64,000 nucleotides of DNA from Antiquaquibacter soli. GTDB lineage: Bacteria > Actinomycetota > Actinomycetes > Actinomycetales > Microbacteriaceae. A program made the translations under genes and the position numbers. The DNA lies in assembly GCF_030580675.1 (NCBI RefSeq), contig NZ_JAUQUB010000001.1, positions 1,736,001 to 1,800,000 on the forward strand, written 5' to 3'. This document shows positions 37,018-45,974 of this stretch, piece by piece (the first letter of the stretch is position 1; each line of letters starts with the position of its first letter). The notes beneath the pieces are model-generated. The model saw only the letters and a program-made list of their open reading frames with translations, was not told the origin of the DNA and made no database searches.

Positions 37018-38205
37018 CGCGTCGGGCTTCTCGGTGTCCTCGCCGAGCCCGGGCTTCGGCCGCCGCCGCCACCCGAGCCAGAGCATGACGACCCCGCCGA
37101 CGAGGAGGCCCCAGAACGCCGACCCGATGCCGACGACGACGACTCCGGAGGCGACGACGAGGAACGTGACGATCGCCGTGAGCCGGTGCTCCGGCTGCTC
37201 CAAGGCGCCCACGACGCTCGAGATGAGGGCCCCCAGCACCGCGAGTCCGGCGACGGCCGTGACGAGGATGGTCGGGGCCGCGTTGATGAGCGCGACGGCG
37301 ACGCCCGACCCCAGGCCGAGCGGGATGTACAGCAGCCCATTGGTGAGCGTGGATGTCCACCGCTTCGCCCGGTCGGGGTGCGACTCGTCCCCCGCCATGA
37401 TCGCCGCGGTGATCGCGCCGAGGTTGATCGCGTGGCCGCCGAAGAAGGCCCCCGCCGCCGAGCCGAGACCCGTGCTCACCAGGGCGAAGCGCGGTCGGAC
37501 CTCGAATCCGTTCGACTGGAGCACGACGAATCCCGGGATGTTCTGCCCCGCCATCGTCACGATGTACAGGGGCAGCCCGAGGCTCAGGATCGTGAAGAAG
37601 TCGAAGGTGGGCGCCACGAACACGAGCTGGGGAGCGATCTGCGCATCGGCGATCCACCCCGTGCCGGCCGAGTAGAGGATGGCGCCGATCGCCACCACCA
37701 TCGCCGCCGGCACCGCCCACCGGGGCGCGAGCCGGTACAGCACAAGCCACACGATCACGATCGGCGCTGCGAGCAGCGGGAGAGTCGCGACTGCCTGGAT
37801 CGGCGCGAGGCAGATCGGGAAGAGCACTCCCGCGAGCATCGCGCTCGCGAGCGGCTTCGGGATGCTCGTCACCGCCCGCGCGAGCCACGGCCACAACCCC
37901 GTGACCACGACGAGCGCAGCGCTCACGAGGAAGGCCCCGACCGCGTTCGAGAACGTGATGCCGTGCCCCGACGCCGCGAGCAGTACGGCCGCGGCCGGGG
38001 TGGACCACGCGATCGCGAGCGGAACCCGCAACCACAGCGCCCCGACCGTGCTCACGACGGCGATCGCGAGGCACAGCGCGAGGAGCCCGGACGCCGCCTC
38101 CTCCGGTGTCGCGCCGACGGCGATGAGACCGGCGATGACGAGAGCGAACGAGGTCGCGAACCCGGAGATGGCCGCGACGAAACCTGCGGAGATGGACTGG
38201 AGCAC
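37015..38205 (-). CDS. BenE family benzoate/H+ symporter-like transporter
   Basis: 396 residues, about twelve helices. Features of BenE include SISAGFVAAISGFATSFAL, LAIAWSTPAAAVLLA and the helix GHAINLGAITAAIMAGDESH, with MAGQNIPGFVVLQSNGF before it. It would import benzoate or a similar aromatic acid with protons. No aromatic-degradation gene is nearby, so the substrate is uncertain. It starts with GTG, six bases after TAGGCT. Confidence 0.88.
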   Translation of the reverse strand: MLQSISAGFVAAISGFATSFALVIAGLIAVGATPEEAASGLLALCLAIAVVSTVGALWLRVPLAIAWSTPAAAVLLAASGHGITFSNAVGAFLVSAALVVVTGLWPWLARAVTSIPKPLASAMLAGVLFPICLAPIQAVATLPLLAAPIVIVWLVLYRLAPRWAVPAAMVVAIGAILYSAGTGWIADAQIAPQLVFVAPTFDFFTILSLGLPLYIVTMAGQNIPGFVVLQSNGFEVRPRFALVSTGLGSAAGAFFGGHAINLGAITAAIMAGDESHPDRAKRWTSTLTNGLLYIPLGLGSGVAVALINAAPTILVTAVAGLAVLGALISSVVGALEQPEHRLTAIVTFLVVASGVVVVGIGSAFWGLLVGGVVMLWLGWRRRPKPGLGEDTEKPDA

Positions 38206-38211
38206 CCCGCA

Positions 38212-38217
38212 AGCCTA
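38212..38217 (-). promoter_or_regulatory. -10 box that contains the GH31 stop codon
   Basis: Minus strand TAGGCT: TAG (38217-38215) is the stop codon of the GH31 gene, TGCGGG follows, then the GTG start of BenE at 38205. Confidence 0.6.
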
Positions 38218-40395
38218 GGGCTGGAACACCGCCCCCATGGTCGGCCACGCCTCCGCTCGCACGTAAACCGGCAGCTCGTCGATGGGGACCGGCCGATCCA
38301 CGACGCGACCGCCCGCGACCGGCTCGCCGGTGAACGCGTCCACCCAGTCGCCCGCGGGAAGGTACACACCCCACGAGGTAGCTCCGGGCTCGAGCACCGG
38401 CGCGACGAGCAGGTCGGGGCCGAGCATCCACTGGAGCGGGTGCATCCACACGTTCTCATCGTGCGGGTGGTCGAAGTACAGCGGCCTCATGAGCGGCTCT
38501 CCGGCCGCGATCGCCGACCGCGCCGACTGTGCGAGGTACGGCACCAGCCGCTCCCGCAGCTCGGTGAACCGACGGAAGACGGGGATGACCGACTCGTCGC
38601 CCCAGCGCTCCCCGATGTTCCACGGGGTCCGGTCGCGCGAGGGCGACCGGTGGTGGTTGAACTCCGAGTGGTACTGCATGATCGGGACGAATGCGGCGGC
38701 TGCGGCGGATCGGAGGTAGAGCTCGACGGTGGGCACGTCTCCGGAGAATCCGGCGAAGTCCCACCCCCAGTAGAGGATGCCGCTCGCCGACGCGGAGAGC
38801 CCGGCGAACATCGACCAGCGGAACGCCTCCCACGTCGAGTTCTCGTCCCCGGCCCAGAACGCGCCGTGCGCCTGGCTGCCGGTGAAGCCGGACCGGCTGA
38901 ACGTCACCGGCGCCTTGCCCGCCGAGCGCAGCAGGTCGCCGAACGCCTTCGCGTACGCGACGGGGAAGCGGTTGTTGGACTCGTCGCCCGAGGAGCCGTC
39001 GAGGTAGCGCAGGTCCGCTCCCCACGCGTGCTCGCCGCCGTCGGTCTTGAAGCCGTCGACACCCATCTCCTCGACGAGGTAGCGGCGACGGTCGGTCCAC
39101 CAGCGCGCCGCCCGCTCGTCGGTGAGGTCGGGCATGAGCCCGAGCGGGAACCACCAGCCGCGGTTGCGGTACGGCCGGAGCCGACCATCCGCGCCGACCT
39201 CCCGCACGAGCACGTCGTCGCGGATCGCCGACTCGGCATCGATCGCGACCTGGTCCCGCGGGTGGGGGCGCATCTTGATGAGCGGGATCTGCCACAGCAC
39301 GAGCCGGATGCCCCGGTCGTGCAGCTCGTCGATCATGCCCTTCGGATCCGGCCACGGACCGTCGGCCGGGAAGTCGAAGTCGGCGAGGACGTGGGGTCGG
39401 TCCGCGGGCTCGAATCGCGCCCCTCGCCACGCCGTGAAGGTGCTCTCATCGCTCCACGCCTCGATGACGATGGAGCCGATCGGGATGCCCGAGTCACGGT
39501 GCGCGTCCGCCTGGCGCATCACCTCCGCCTGCGTGTTCCACTCGTTGCCGCTCGCCCACAGCCGGAACACCCAGTCGGGCAGCTCCTCGGGGTGGCCCGC
39601 CTCATCGAGGAACGCGGCGAGCACGGCCCGCGGGTCGCCCTCGAAGAGTCCGAGGTCGACGATCCCGTCGGGCCCGGTCTCCGCATCGATCCAGAGGCGG
39701 TTCGAGTCGGACTCGCCGATGTCGAACCACACCCGTCGGGAGGTGCGGACGTGGAAGCCCCACCCGCGGCCGCCGACGACGTGGGCGAAGGGCATCGGCA
39801 GGTACGTCTTGCGCTCCGCTCCCTGGCTCTTGTACTGCTCGAAGACGACGGAGTCAAGGCTTGCCCCGCGGAAATCGAGGGCGTCGTAGCGCTCGCCGAA
39901 ACCGGCGACGTGCTCGCCCGGCTCGAGCGGGAGCGCGAACCGCACGCGGTGCACCCGCTCGCCGTCGGAGAGCGCCGTGGTGGTGCCCGGGAGCGCCCCC
40001 GTGACATCCGGTGCCGGCGCCCAGCCCGCGACCGCGGTCTCGAACCAGCGCGTGGACTGGCCGCCTCCCTCGAAGCGGTACCGCACGCGGTTCTCGGCCG
40101 CGAGGCCGTCGAGCCTTGTCTCCCACCCCGCCTGAGCACGAGCGAGGCGAGCCTGGGCGGACGCGAGATGGCCGCCGTCGATCGTCTGGCCTCGCGAGCG
40201 GCGCTGGGCTCGCGTCAGCGGCACGCGGTGCAGCGGCCCACCGTCGACGGAGTACTCGAGGTCCACGGCATCCACGTCGCCGGAACTGCGGACGCCGAGC
40301 ACGAGCGGCTCCCCCGCGACCGGGACGACGGGATGCCTCTGCTCGGTGTCGACCGAGTACGGGTGGCCGCTGCCGAGCGGACGGTGCCGGATCAT
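38215..40395 (-). CDS. glycoside hydrolase family 31
   Basis: 726 residues. The nucleophile Asp is in GVDGFKTDGGEHAW, a KTDxGE form as in the YicI-like branch, not the WxDMNE of classical alpha-glucosidases. The acid/base Asp is in AFWAGDENSTWEAF. It has the GH31 N-terminal beta domain with GFGERYDALDFRG. It probably cuts an alpha-linked glucoside or xyloside inside the cell, as there is no signal peptide. The ATG at 40395 overlaps the GH15 stop by four bases; a longer reading from 40485 is unlikely. Last gene of the sugar operon. Confidence 0.9.
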   Translation of the reverse strand: MIRHRPLGSGHPYSVDTEQRHPVVPVAGEPLVLGVRSSGDVDAVDLEYSVDGGPLHRVPLTRAQRRSRGQTIDGGHLASAQARLARAQAGWETRLDGLAAENRVRYRFEGGGQSTRWFETAVAGWAPAPDVTGALPGTTTALSDGERVHRVRFALPLEPGEHVAGFGERYDALDFRGASLDSVVFEQYKSQGAERKTYLPMPFAHVVGGRGWGFHVRTSRRVWFDIGESDSNRLWIDAETGPDGIVDLGLFEGDPRAVLAAFLDEAGHPEELPDWVFRLWASGNEWNTQAEVMRQADAHRDSGIPIGSIVIEAWSDESTFTAWRGARFEPADRPHVLADFDFPADGPWPDPKGMIDELHDRGIRLVLWQIPLIKMRPHPRDQVAIDAESAIRDDVLVREVGADGRLRPYRNRGWWFPLGLMPDLTDERAARWWTDRRRYLVEEMGVDGFKTDGGEHAWGADLRYLDGSSGDESNNRFPVAYAKAFGDLLRSAGKAPVTFSRSGFTGSQAHGAFWAGDENSTWEAFRWSMFAGLSASASGILYWGWDFAGFSGDVPTVELYLRSAAAAAFVPIMQYHSEFNHHRSPSRDRTPWNIGERWGDESVIPVFRRFTELRERLVPYLAQSARSAIAAGEPLMRPLYFDHPHDENVWMHPLQWMLGPDLLVAPVLEPGATSWGVYLPAGDWVDAFTGEPVAGGRVVDRPVPIDELPVYVRAEAWPTMGAVFQP

Positions 40396-41501
40396 CGCCC
40401 GACCTCCAGCCGCACCTGCAGTCGGACGAACATCGCGTGCGACCACAGCAGCGGTGTGGCGACGGTGCCCCAGCGATCGATCCACTCCTGGCGCCGATCG
40501 GGGAAGAGCAGATGGTGCGGCACCTGCTCAGGCAGGTCGCCGTCCGCGGTGACGGTCGACGCCGCCCACTCGAGCAGCTCGCGCGCCCGAGCGGTGTCGC
40601 CCGCGTCGGCGTAGGCGAGACCGAGGAAGCAGCTGAGCAGCGGCCACTGGCCGCCGCCGAAGAACGTGTCGAGCAGGTAGCGGTGCACTCCCCCGTCGAC
40701 GGTCAGCTGTTCGTCGAGCGCGGCGATCGTCGAGGCCCCCACAGCACCGTCGGCCGGGTACACCCGCAACGGTGCGACGAGCGCGGCGAGGCTCGCGTCG
40801 ACGTCGGTCGAACCGAGCCACTTCGCGAGGTGGCCGGAGACCACTCCGTTCCTCGCGATGAGCGCACGGATGCGGGCGACCGCGTCGGCGCACGCATCCG
40901 CGCGCACCGGGTCCACGACGGCCTGGGCGGCGCGCAGTCCCGCCGCGATGCAGCCGAGAGTCGAGACGTGGACGTGTTCGGCGTGCTCCTCCCACCAGTC
41001 GAAGCACGGGCGCTCCCACGAGCTCGCGAGGTAGTCCACCGCGAGCTCGATCGCCGGCAGCCAGCGGTCGATACCGAGCTCATGGCGCTGCGCGTGCTCG
41101 ACGACGGCCCACAGCCACGTGCCGTAGCCGTCGAGCTGGAAGTCCCACCACTCGTCGGAGCCCTCGGCCCCGTCGAACGTGAACCGTGTGCCGAGCATCC
41201 GCTCGTCGGGCACGGGCGAGCCCGCGGCCGCCGCGTCGACGACCTCCCGGATTCGCCCCGACCGAGCGGTCAGGATGCCCGAGCACCAGTCGTGGAACCG
41301 CGAGGCCGACCCCTCCTCCCCGTACGCCGACACCGCGTCGGCGATGAACGCCCCGTCACGGAACCAGGAGTAGCCCTGGTAGGCGGAGAACGTGGGGCTG
41401 GCCGGGTAGGCGCCGCTGGGGTCCTGCAGCCGCAGGATCAGCTCGACGCTGTGCCTCGACAGCTCGGCGAGCTCGACGTCGGTGGGCGCGCTCGTGGTCA
41501 T
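40392..41501 (-). CDS. glycoside hydrolase family 15, short glucoamylase-like enzyme
   Basis: 369 residues, a single (alpha/alpha)6 barrel without the N-terminal beta domain of larger GH15 enzymes. YQGYSWFRDGAFIADAV, DFQLDGYGTWLWAV and the late GDLPEQVPHH (probable catalytic base Glu) fit the family. Short intracellular GH15 proteins of Actinobacteria include isomaltose glucohydrolases. With the GH31 neighbour and a sugar importer it probably releases glucose from imported isomalto-oligosaccharides; this is inference. The ATG is 77 bases after the binding-protein gene. Confidence 0.85.
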   Translation of the reverse strand: MTTSAPTDVELAELSRHSVELILRLQDPSGAYPASPTFSAYQGYSWFRDGAFIADAVSAYGEEGSASRFHDWCSGILTARSGRIREVVDAAAAGSPVPDERMLGTRFTFDGAEGSDEWWDFQLDGYGTWLWAVVEHAQRHELGIDRWLPAIELAVDYLASSWERPCFDWWEEHAEHVHVSTLGCIAAGLRAAQAVVDPVRADACADAVARIRALIARNGVVSGHLAKWLGSTDVDASLAALVAPLRVYPADGAVGASTIAALDEQLTVDGGVHRYLLDTFFGGGQWPLLSCFLGLAYADAGDTARARELLEWAASTVTADGDLPEQVPHHLLFPDRRQEWIDRWGTVATPLLWSHAMFVRLQVRLEVGR

Positions 41502-41531
41502 GGGTGACAGTGCCTCTCGTGGTGGATGGGC

Positions 41532-41561
41532 GGGGCTCCGGGACGATCGTCCCGGAGCCCC
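41532..41561 (-). terminator. perfect 15-bp hairpin inside the sugar operon
   Basis: Arms 41532-41546 and 41547-41561 are exactly complementary (GGGGCTCCGGGACGA and its complement). It lies 17 bases after the binding-protein stop and before GH15. In ABC operons such hairpins commonly reduce read-through or protect the binding-protein mRNA. Confidence 0.8.
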
Positions 41562-41578
41562 GACGGATGGGTCGGGCG

Positions 41579-42820
41579 TCAGCCGCCGATGACCGCGTTG
41601 ATGCGCTCCTCGGCGGAGGCGAGCGCCTCCTCGACCGTCTTGCGACCGGCCTGCGCCTCGATCAGCTCCTCCGTCACGATGTCCTGCATCTCGGTCTGGC
41701 CGACGGCGACGACCGGGGGCAGCGCGACGTTGTCGAGCGAGTCGAACACCGCCTGGCGGTTCGCGGGGTTGTCCTTCTCGAGGTAGGTCGCGAGCGCGGC
41801 CTCGTCGGAGACGGGCGGCAGCTCCCAGCCCGAGTCGAGGCGGACGTCCACCATCGTCGTCGACGACGTGAGGAACTCGGCCCACTTCGTCGCGGCTTCG
41901 ATGTGCTCGGACGTCGCGGAGACGCCGACGGCGTTGGAGAAGACCGCGCTCGCCTGCGTGGTGTTGCCGGGCTCGACGGCGATGTCCCAGCCGAAGGGCA
42001 CGTCGGCGAAGGCACCGAACATCCAGATCCCGGTGTGGAGCATGGCGAGCTTGCCGTCCTTGAAGAGGTTGGTGTCGAAGTCCGGGGTGCCCTGGCCCTG
42101 CTCGATCGTCGGCATCGTCGTGCCGCTCTTGCCGACGAGCCACTGGGCGGCCTCGATGCCCTCCGGGCTGTTGAAGGCGACGGCCGTGCCGTCCTCGTTG
42201 AGGAACTGTCCGCCGTTCTGGGCGAGCACCTTGTAGAACTCGTAGAAGCTCACGGGCTGGTGGTCGCCCCAGACGCCTGCCGCCTGGTCGGTGAGTGCGA
42301 GACCCGCGGCCTCCTCGTCCGCCCACGTCCAGTCGGAGCTCGGGTAGTCGAGGCCCGCGGCGTCGAAGAGGTCCTTGTTGAAGAAGAGCACGACGGTCGA
42401 GAAGGAGCTCGGCAGCGCGTAGGACGTTCCATCGGTCGAGTACGCCTCGAGGAGCGACGCGCGGTAGGCGTCGGGGTTCGCGACCTCGAGCGGGGCCAGC
42501 ACTCCGCTCGACTGGTACGCCTTGTAGTTCGCGTACTCGATGTCGAAGACGTCGGAGACGGTACCGGCGGCGAGGTCGGTCTGGAGCGCGGTCCCGTAGT
42601 CGCCATAGGGCAGGGTCGTGACCTCGACCGTGATGTCGGGGTTCTCTTCCTCGAACGCGTCGATGATCGTCTGGAGGTTGTCCTCGTTGCCGTCGTTCGA
42701 GATGAAGTTGGTGTAGGTGATCGTGACAGGGCCGTCCGAGTCGCCCGCGGGGGCGCACGCGGTCATCACGAGCGCTGCGGCGCCGGCGACGCCGACGAGT
42801 CCGAGCAGTCTGCGGTTCAT
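41579..42820 (-). CDS. sugar ABC transporter substrate-binding lipoprotein
   Basis: 413 residues, family 1 (MalE-like). The lipobox is LVMTAC near residue 21. The opening VTITYTNFISNDGNEDNLQ and the DSGWELPPVSDEA stretch late in the protein fit the family. It binds an oligosaccharide for the two MalFG-type permeases. The ATG has AGGAG nine bases upstream. The ATPase is not in the cluster and must be shared (MsmK-like) from elsewhere. Confidence 0.92.
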   Translation of the reverse strand: MNRRLLGLVGVAGAAALVMTACAPAGDSDGPVTITYTNFISNDGNEDNLQTIIDAFEEENPDITVEVTTLPYGDYGTALQTDLAAGTVSDVFDIEYANYKAYQSSGVLAPLEVANPDAYRASLLEAYSTDGTSYALPSSFSTVVLFFNKDLFDAAGLDYPSSDWTWADEEAAGLALTDQAAGVWGDHQPVSFYEFYKVLAQNGGQFLNEDGTAVAFNSPEGIEAAQWLVGKSGTTMPTIEQGQGTPDFDTNLFKDGKLAMLHTGIWMFGAFADVPFGWDIAVEPGNTTQASAVFSNAVGVSATSEHIEAATKWAEFLTSSTTMVDVRLDSGWELPPVSDEAALATYLEKDNPANRQAVFDSLDNVALPPVVAVGQTEMQDIVTEELIEAQAGRKTVEEALASAEERINAVIGG

Positions 42821-42875
42821 GGTGCTGTATCTCCTTTGATAGTGGGGGTGGTGCTGTGATTCCATGCCTCGGGTG

Positions 42876-43727
42876 TCACTTGATCCCGGAGCTGGCGACG
42901 CCCTGGATGACGTACTTCTGGGCGAAGATGTAGAGGGCGAGCATCGGGAGGATGCTCACCACCGAGCCGGCCATGATGACGTCCCACTCGGTCGTGTACT
43001 GACCCTGGAGGCTCGCGAGGGCGATCGGGAGCGTCTGCAGCTCGGGCGTACGGAGCACGACGAGCGGCCAGAGGAAGCTGTTCCAGCTCCCCATGAACGC
43101 GAAGACCGTCAGGGTCGCGAGGGCCGGCCGGATGTTCGGGAGGATGATCGTCCAGAAGATCCGGAAGTGGCCGGCCCCGTCGAGCGTCGCCGCCTCGTCG
43201 AGCTCCCGCGGCACCTGGTTGATCGCCTGCCGGAGGAGGAAGATGCCGAACGCGCTCGCGAAGGTGGGCAGGAGCGCTCCGAGGTAGGTGTTGAGCAGCC
43301 CGAACGTCTTCAGCTCCACGAAGAGCGGAACGATGAGCACCTGCAGCGGGATCATCATCGTCGCGAGGTAGACGGAGAACACGATGCCCGCTCCCCGGAA
43401 CGGAAGCCTGCTGAACGCGTACGCCGCGGTGGAGCTCGTCACGAGCTGCACGACCGTCGTGATGACGGCGAGCAGCAGGCTGTTGCCGACCACCCTCGCG
43501 AACGGCAGCTCCGTGAAGAGCGTCTCGTAGGCCGACAGCGACGGGTTCTCGGGCCACAGGGCCGGCGTCACCGTGAGGCCCACCCCGGGGCTGATCGAGG
43601 TGATGAGCGTCCAGAGGAACGGGAAGAACATGACGACGGCGCCGAGCACGATGACGACGTGGAGCACGATCCATCCCGCAAGGCGGGGCCCGGGCATCCG
43701 GCGCGCTGACAGGGCGGTGTCAGCCAT
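42876..43727 (-). CDS. carbohydrate ABC transporter permease, MalG type
   Basis: 283 residues with six helices and the EAA loop PRELDEAATLDGAGHFRIFW. The C-terminus has YFAQKYVIQG-type residues (IFAQKYVIQGVASSGIK), typical of MalG. Its start overlaps the stop of the MalF-type gene by eight bases. Confidence 0.93.
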   Translation of the reverse strand: MADTALSARRMPGPRLAGWIVLHVVIVLGAVVMFFPFLWTLITSISPGVGLTVTPALWPENPSLSAYETLFTELPFARVVGNSLLLAVITTVVQLVTSSTAAYAFSRLPFRGAGIVFSVYLATMMIPLQVLIVPLFVELKTFGLLNTYLGALLPTFASAFGIFLLRQAINQVPRELDEAATLDGAGHFRIFWTIILPNIRPALATLTVFAFMGSWNSFLWPLVVLRTPELQTLPIALASLQGQYTTEWDVIMAGSVVSILPMLALYIFAQKYVIQGVASSGIK

Positions 43728-44664
43728 AGTTGACCCACCTCCGCTGGCCGCGGACCTGGATGAGAGTGATCGCGAGGACGACGACGAAGAGCAGCCAGGA
43801 GAGCGCGGATGCCTCGCCCGCAGCCCCGTAGCGGAAGGTCAGGTCGTAGATGCGCTGCACGACGACCTCGCTCGCGCCGTTCGGCCCGCCCCCGGTCATC
43901 GCGTAGACCTGGTCGAAGACCTGGAAGCCGTTGATGAGCGAGATCACGAACACGAAGAACGTGGAGGGGCTGAGCAGGGGCAGCGTCACGCTGAACAGTC
44001 GGCGCCACCATCCCGCTCCGTCCACCTTCGCGGCGTCGTAGAGGTCGGGCGAGATCGCCTGGAGCCCGGCGAGCAGGATGACCATGACGAAGCCGAGGTC
44101 CTTCCACGCGGACGCGAGGATGATCGACGGCATCGCCCAGGCCGGGTCGGTCCACCAGCCCGGGCCCTGGATTCCGACAGCGGCGAGCACCGCGTTGACG
44201 ATGCCGTTCGACGGGTTGAGCAGCCACCGCCACACGAGGGCGACGACGATCCAGCTCGTCACCACCGGGAGGAAGTAGATCCCGCGCAGGAACGAGCGCC
44301 CCTTGAGCGCGGTGTTGAGCGCGAGGGCGAGGGCGAGCCCGCCCACGTACACGAGCGGCAGGTACCCGGCGATGTAGTAGAGCGTGTGCAGGAACACCGC
44401 GCCCGTCTGCGGGTCGCCGAGCAGGTCGATGTAGTTGCCGAGGCCCACGAAGCGCATCGCCGAGAGCAGGTTCCACTCGTGGAGGCTGATCCACAGTGCG
44501 GCGACCATGGGGCCGAGGGTGAAGAGCGCGAGGGGCACGGCGCTCGGGAGCAGGAAGGCGAGGACGGTGAGCGCGTAGCGCCGCTTGCGGCTGCCGGCCG
44601 TGCGGGGGCGCGCTGCCGGACGCGAGCGGTCGAGGAGCGAGGTCTGCGCGTTGGAGAGACTCAC
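43720..44664 (-). CDS. carbohydrate ABC transporter permease, MalF type
   Basis: 314 residues. A cytoplasmic N-terminus of about 28 residues is followed by six helices and the EAA loop SPDLYDAAKVDGAGWWRR. The ATG overlaps the ROK stop by four bases, so it is coupled to the regulator. Confidence 0.93.
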   Translation of the reverse strand: MSLSNAQTSLLDRSRPAARPRTAGSRKRRYALTVLAFLLPSAVPLALFTLGPMVAALWISLHEWNLLSAMRFVGLGNYIDLLGDPQTGAVFLHTLYYIAGYLPLVYVGGLALALALNTALKGRSFLRGIYFLPVVTSWIVVALVWRWLLNPSNGIVNAVLAAVGIQGPGWWTDPAWAMPSIILASAWKDLGFVMVILLAGLQAISPDLYDAAKVDGAGWWRRLFSVTLPLLSPSTFFVFVISLINGFQVFDQVYAMTGGGPNGASEVVVQRIYDLTFRYGAAGEASALSWLLFVVVLAITLIQVRGQRRWVNYG

Positions 44665-45881
44665 GAGGGCTCCCCGGTCGGAGCTGACTGCTCGACGAGT
44701 CGGGCTCGCACGAGGCGGCCCTGGTCGCCCGCGACACCCTCGGAGTCGAACGGCGTTGCGAGCACGATCGCCGCGGCGCCCTGCGCCCAGCTCTCATCGG
44801 CCCACGTCTCCACCGCGACCGGAACGGCTCGGCGGCTCGGCATGAGCGAGGATCGCAGCGCCGGTTCGAATCCGAACGACCAGTGCGACCACGCCGCCGT
44901 GCCTTCGCCGAGCACAATGACGATCTCCGGGTCGAGGGTGTGCACGATCCCGGCGAGCGCTCGGCCGAGGAGGTGGCCTGCCTCGCTGAAGAGGGCGCTC
45001 GCGGCCGAGTCGCCGGCGTCGGCCGCGGCGCGCAGCGCAGACATCCCGCTCCCGCCGCCGATCACCGCCTGCTCGCGCGCCCGCCGCACGAGAGCGGCCT
45101 CGCCGATGAGAGACTCGAGGCACCCCCGGTTGCCGCACGAGCACAGCGGCCCGTCCTCCAGCACGGGGATGTGGCCGATCTCGCCCGCTCCCCCGCCGTG
45201 TCCGCGCAGCACCACGCCGTCGACGACGATTCCCGCGCCGACGCCCGTACCGATCGTCACCACGAGGAAGTTCTCGTGCTGACGCCCGACGCCGTAGAGC
45301 CGCTCGGCCACGGCGAGCGCGTTGACGTTGTTCTCGACGAGGACCGGCAGGGAGAACTCCCGTCGCAGCGTCGCCCCGACGGGAACCTGCTGCCAGCCGA
45401 GCTGCGCGGAATCGACGAGGCCGTTGCCCTGGCGATCGACGCTGCCCGGGACCCCCACGCCGATGCCGAGCAGTGGCTCGTTCGACCCGCCCGCGATGAA
45501 CCGGCGCAGGAGGACGGCGAGGTCGGCGAGGAGCGTTGTCGCTGACGCGTCGAACGGCTCGCTCGCCGAGCGGCGCACGGTGCCTTCGATGCCCACCTCG
45601 ACGAAAGCGACGTGGTCGGCGACGACCTTGACGCCGATGGCACGACCGGCGGAGGACGCGAGGCCGAGCATCCGGGCCGGTCGACCGCCCTGGGACGGCG
45701 AGTGGTCGAGTTCGACGAGCAGCCCCTCGGCGAGGAGGTCCTTGGTGAGTGAGGTCATGAGGGCCGGGGAGACGTTGAGCACGCGGGCCAGGTCGGCGCG
45801 CGACGCCGGGCCGTGGGCCCCGAGGTGCGCGAGGATCGCCGAGCGGTTCACGTCGGTGCGCGAGGTGGGGCGGAGCGCCAT
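44661..45881 (-). CDS. ROK family transcriptional regulator
   Basis: 406 residues. An N-terminal winged helix (NRSAILAHLGAHGPASRADL, VLNVSPALMTSLTKDLL) precedes a ROK sugar-kinase-like domain with the zinc motif CSCGNRGCLES and VVTIGTGVGAGIVVDG. It is the first gene of ROK-MalF-MalG-binding protein-GH15-GH31, so it probably represses its own operon until a sugar binds. The ATG has AAGGAAA upstream; a longer reading from 45926 starts inside the promoter. Confidence 0.93.
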   Translation of the reverse strand: MALRPTSRTDVNRSAILAHLGAHGPASRADLARVLNVSPALMTSLTKDLLAEGLLVELDHSPSQGGRPARMLGLASSAGRAIGVKVVADHVAFVEVGIEGTVRRSASEPFDASATTLLADLAVLLRRFIAGGSNEPLLGIGVGVPGSVDRQGNGLVDSAQLGWQQVPVGATLRREFSLPVLVENNVNALAVAERLYGVGRQHENFLVVTIGTGVGAGIVVDGVVLRGHGGGAGEIGHIPVLEDGPLCSCGNRGCLESLIGEAALVRRAREQAVIGGGSGMSALRAAADAGDSAASALFSEAGHLLGRALAGIVHTLDPEIVIVLGEGTAAWSHWSFGFEPALRSSLMPSRRAVPVAVETWADESWAQGAAAIVLATPFDSEGVAGDQGRLVRARLVEQSAPTGEPS

Positions 45882-45899
45882 CGGGTTTCCTTGCTGATC

Positions 45900-45945
45900 G
45901 TCTTTGTTCAGGACTAAATTAACCATAGAAGTATGTTCGCCCGGT
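45900..45945 (-). promoter_or_regulatory. probable promoter/operator of the alpha-glucoside operon
   Basis: An AT-rich patch unlike the surroundings. On the minus strand it reads ACTTCTATGGTTAATTTAGT, with ACT...AGT ends and a TTAATT core, similar to ROK/NagC-type sites. The exact boxes are uncertain. Confidence 0.45.
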
Positions 45946-45974
45946 CGTCAAGCCCGCACTCGAAGGAGAGACGG

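Noticed and set aside
35638-40614. A 1658-codon open frame on the plus strand opposite LLM, BenE and GH31
   Set aside because: It is antisense to well-supported genes, has an Arg/Asp/Glu-rich composition without domains, and stays open only because stop codons are rare at this GC.
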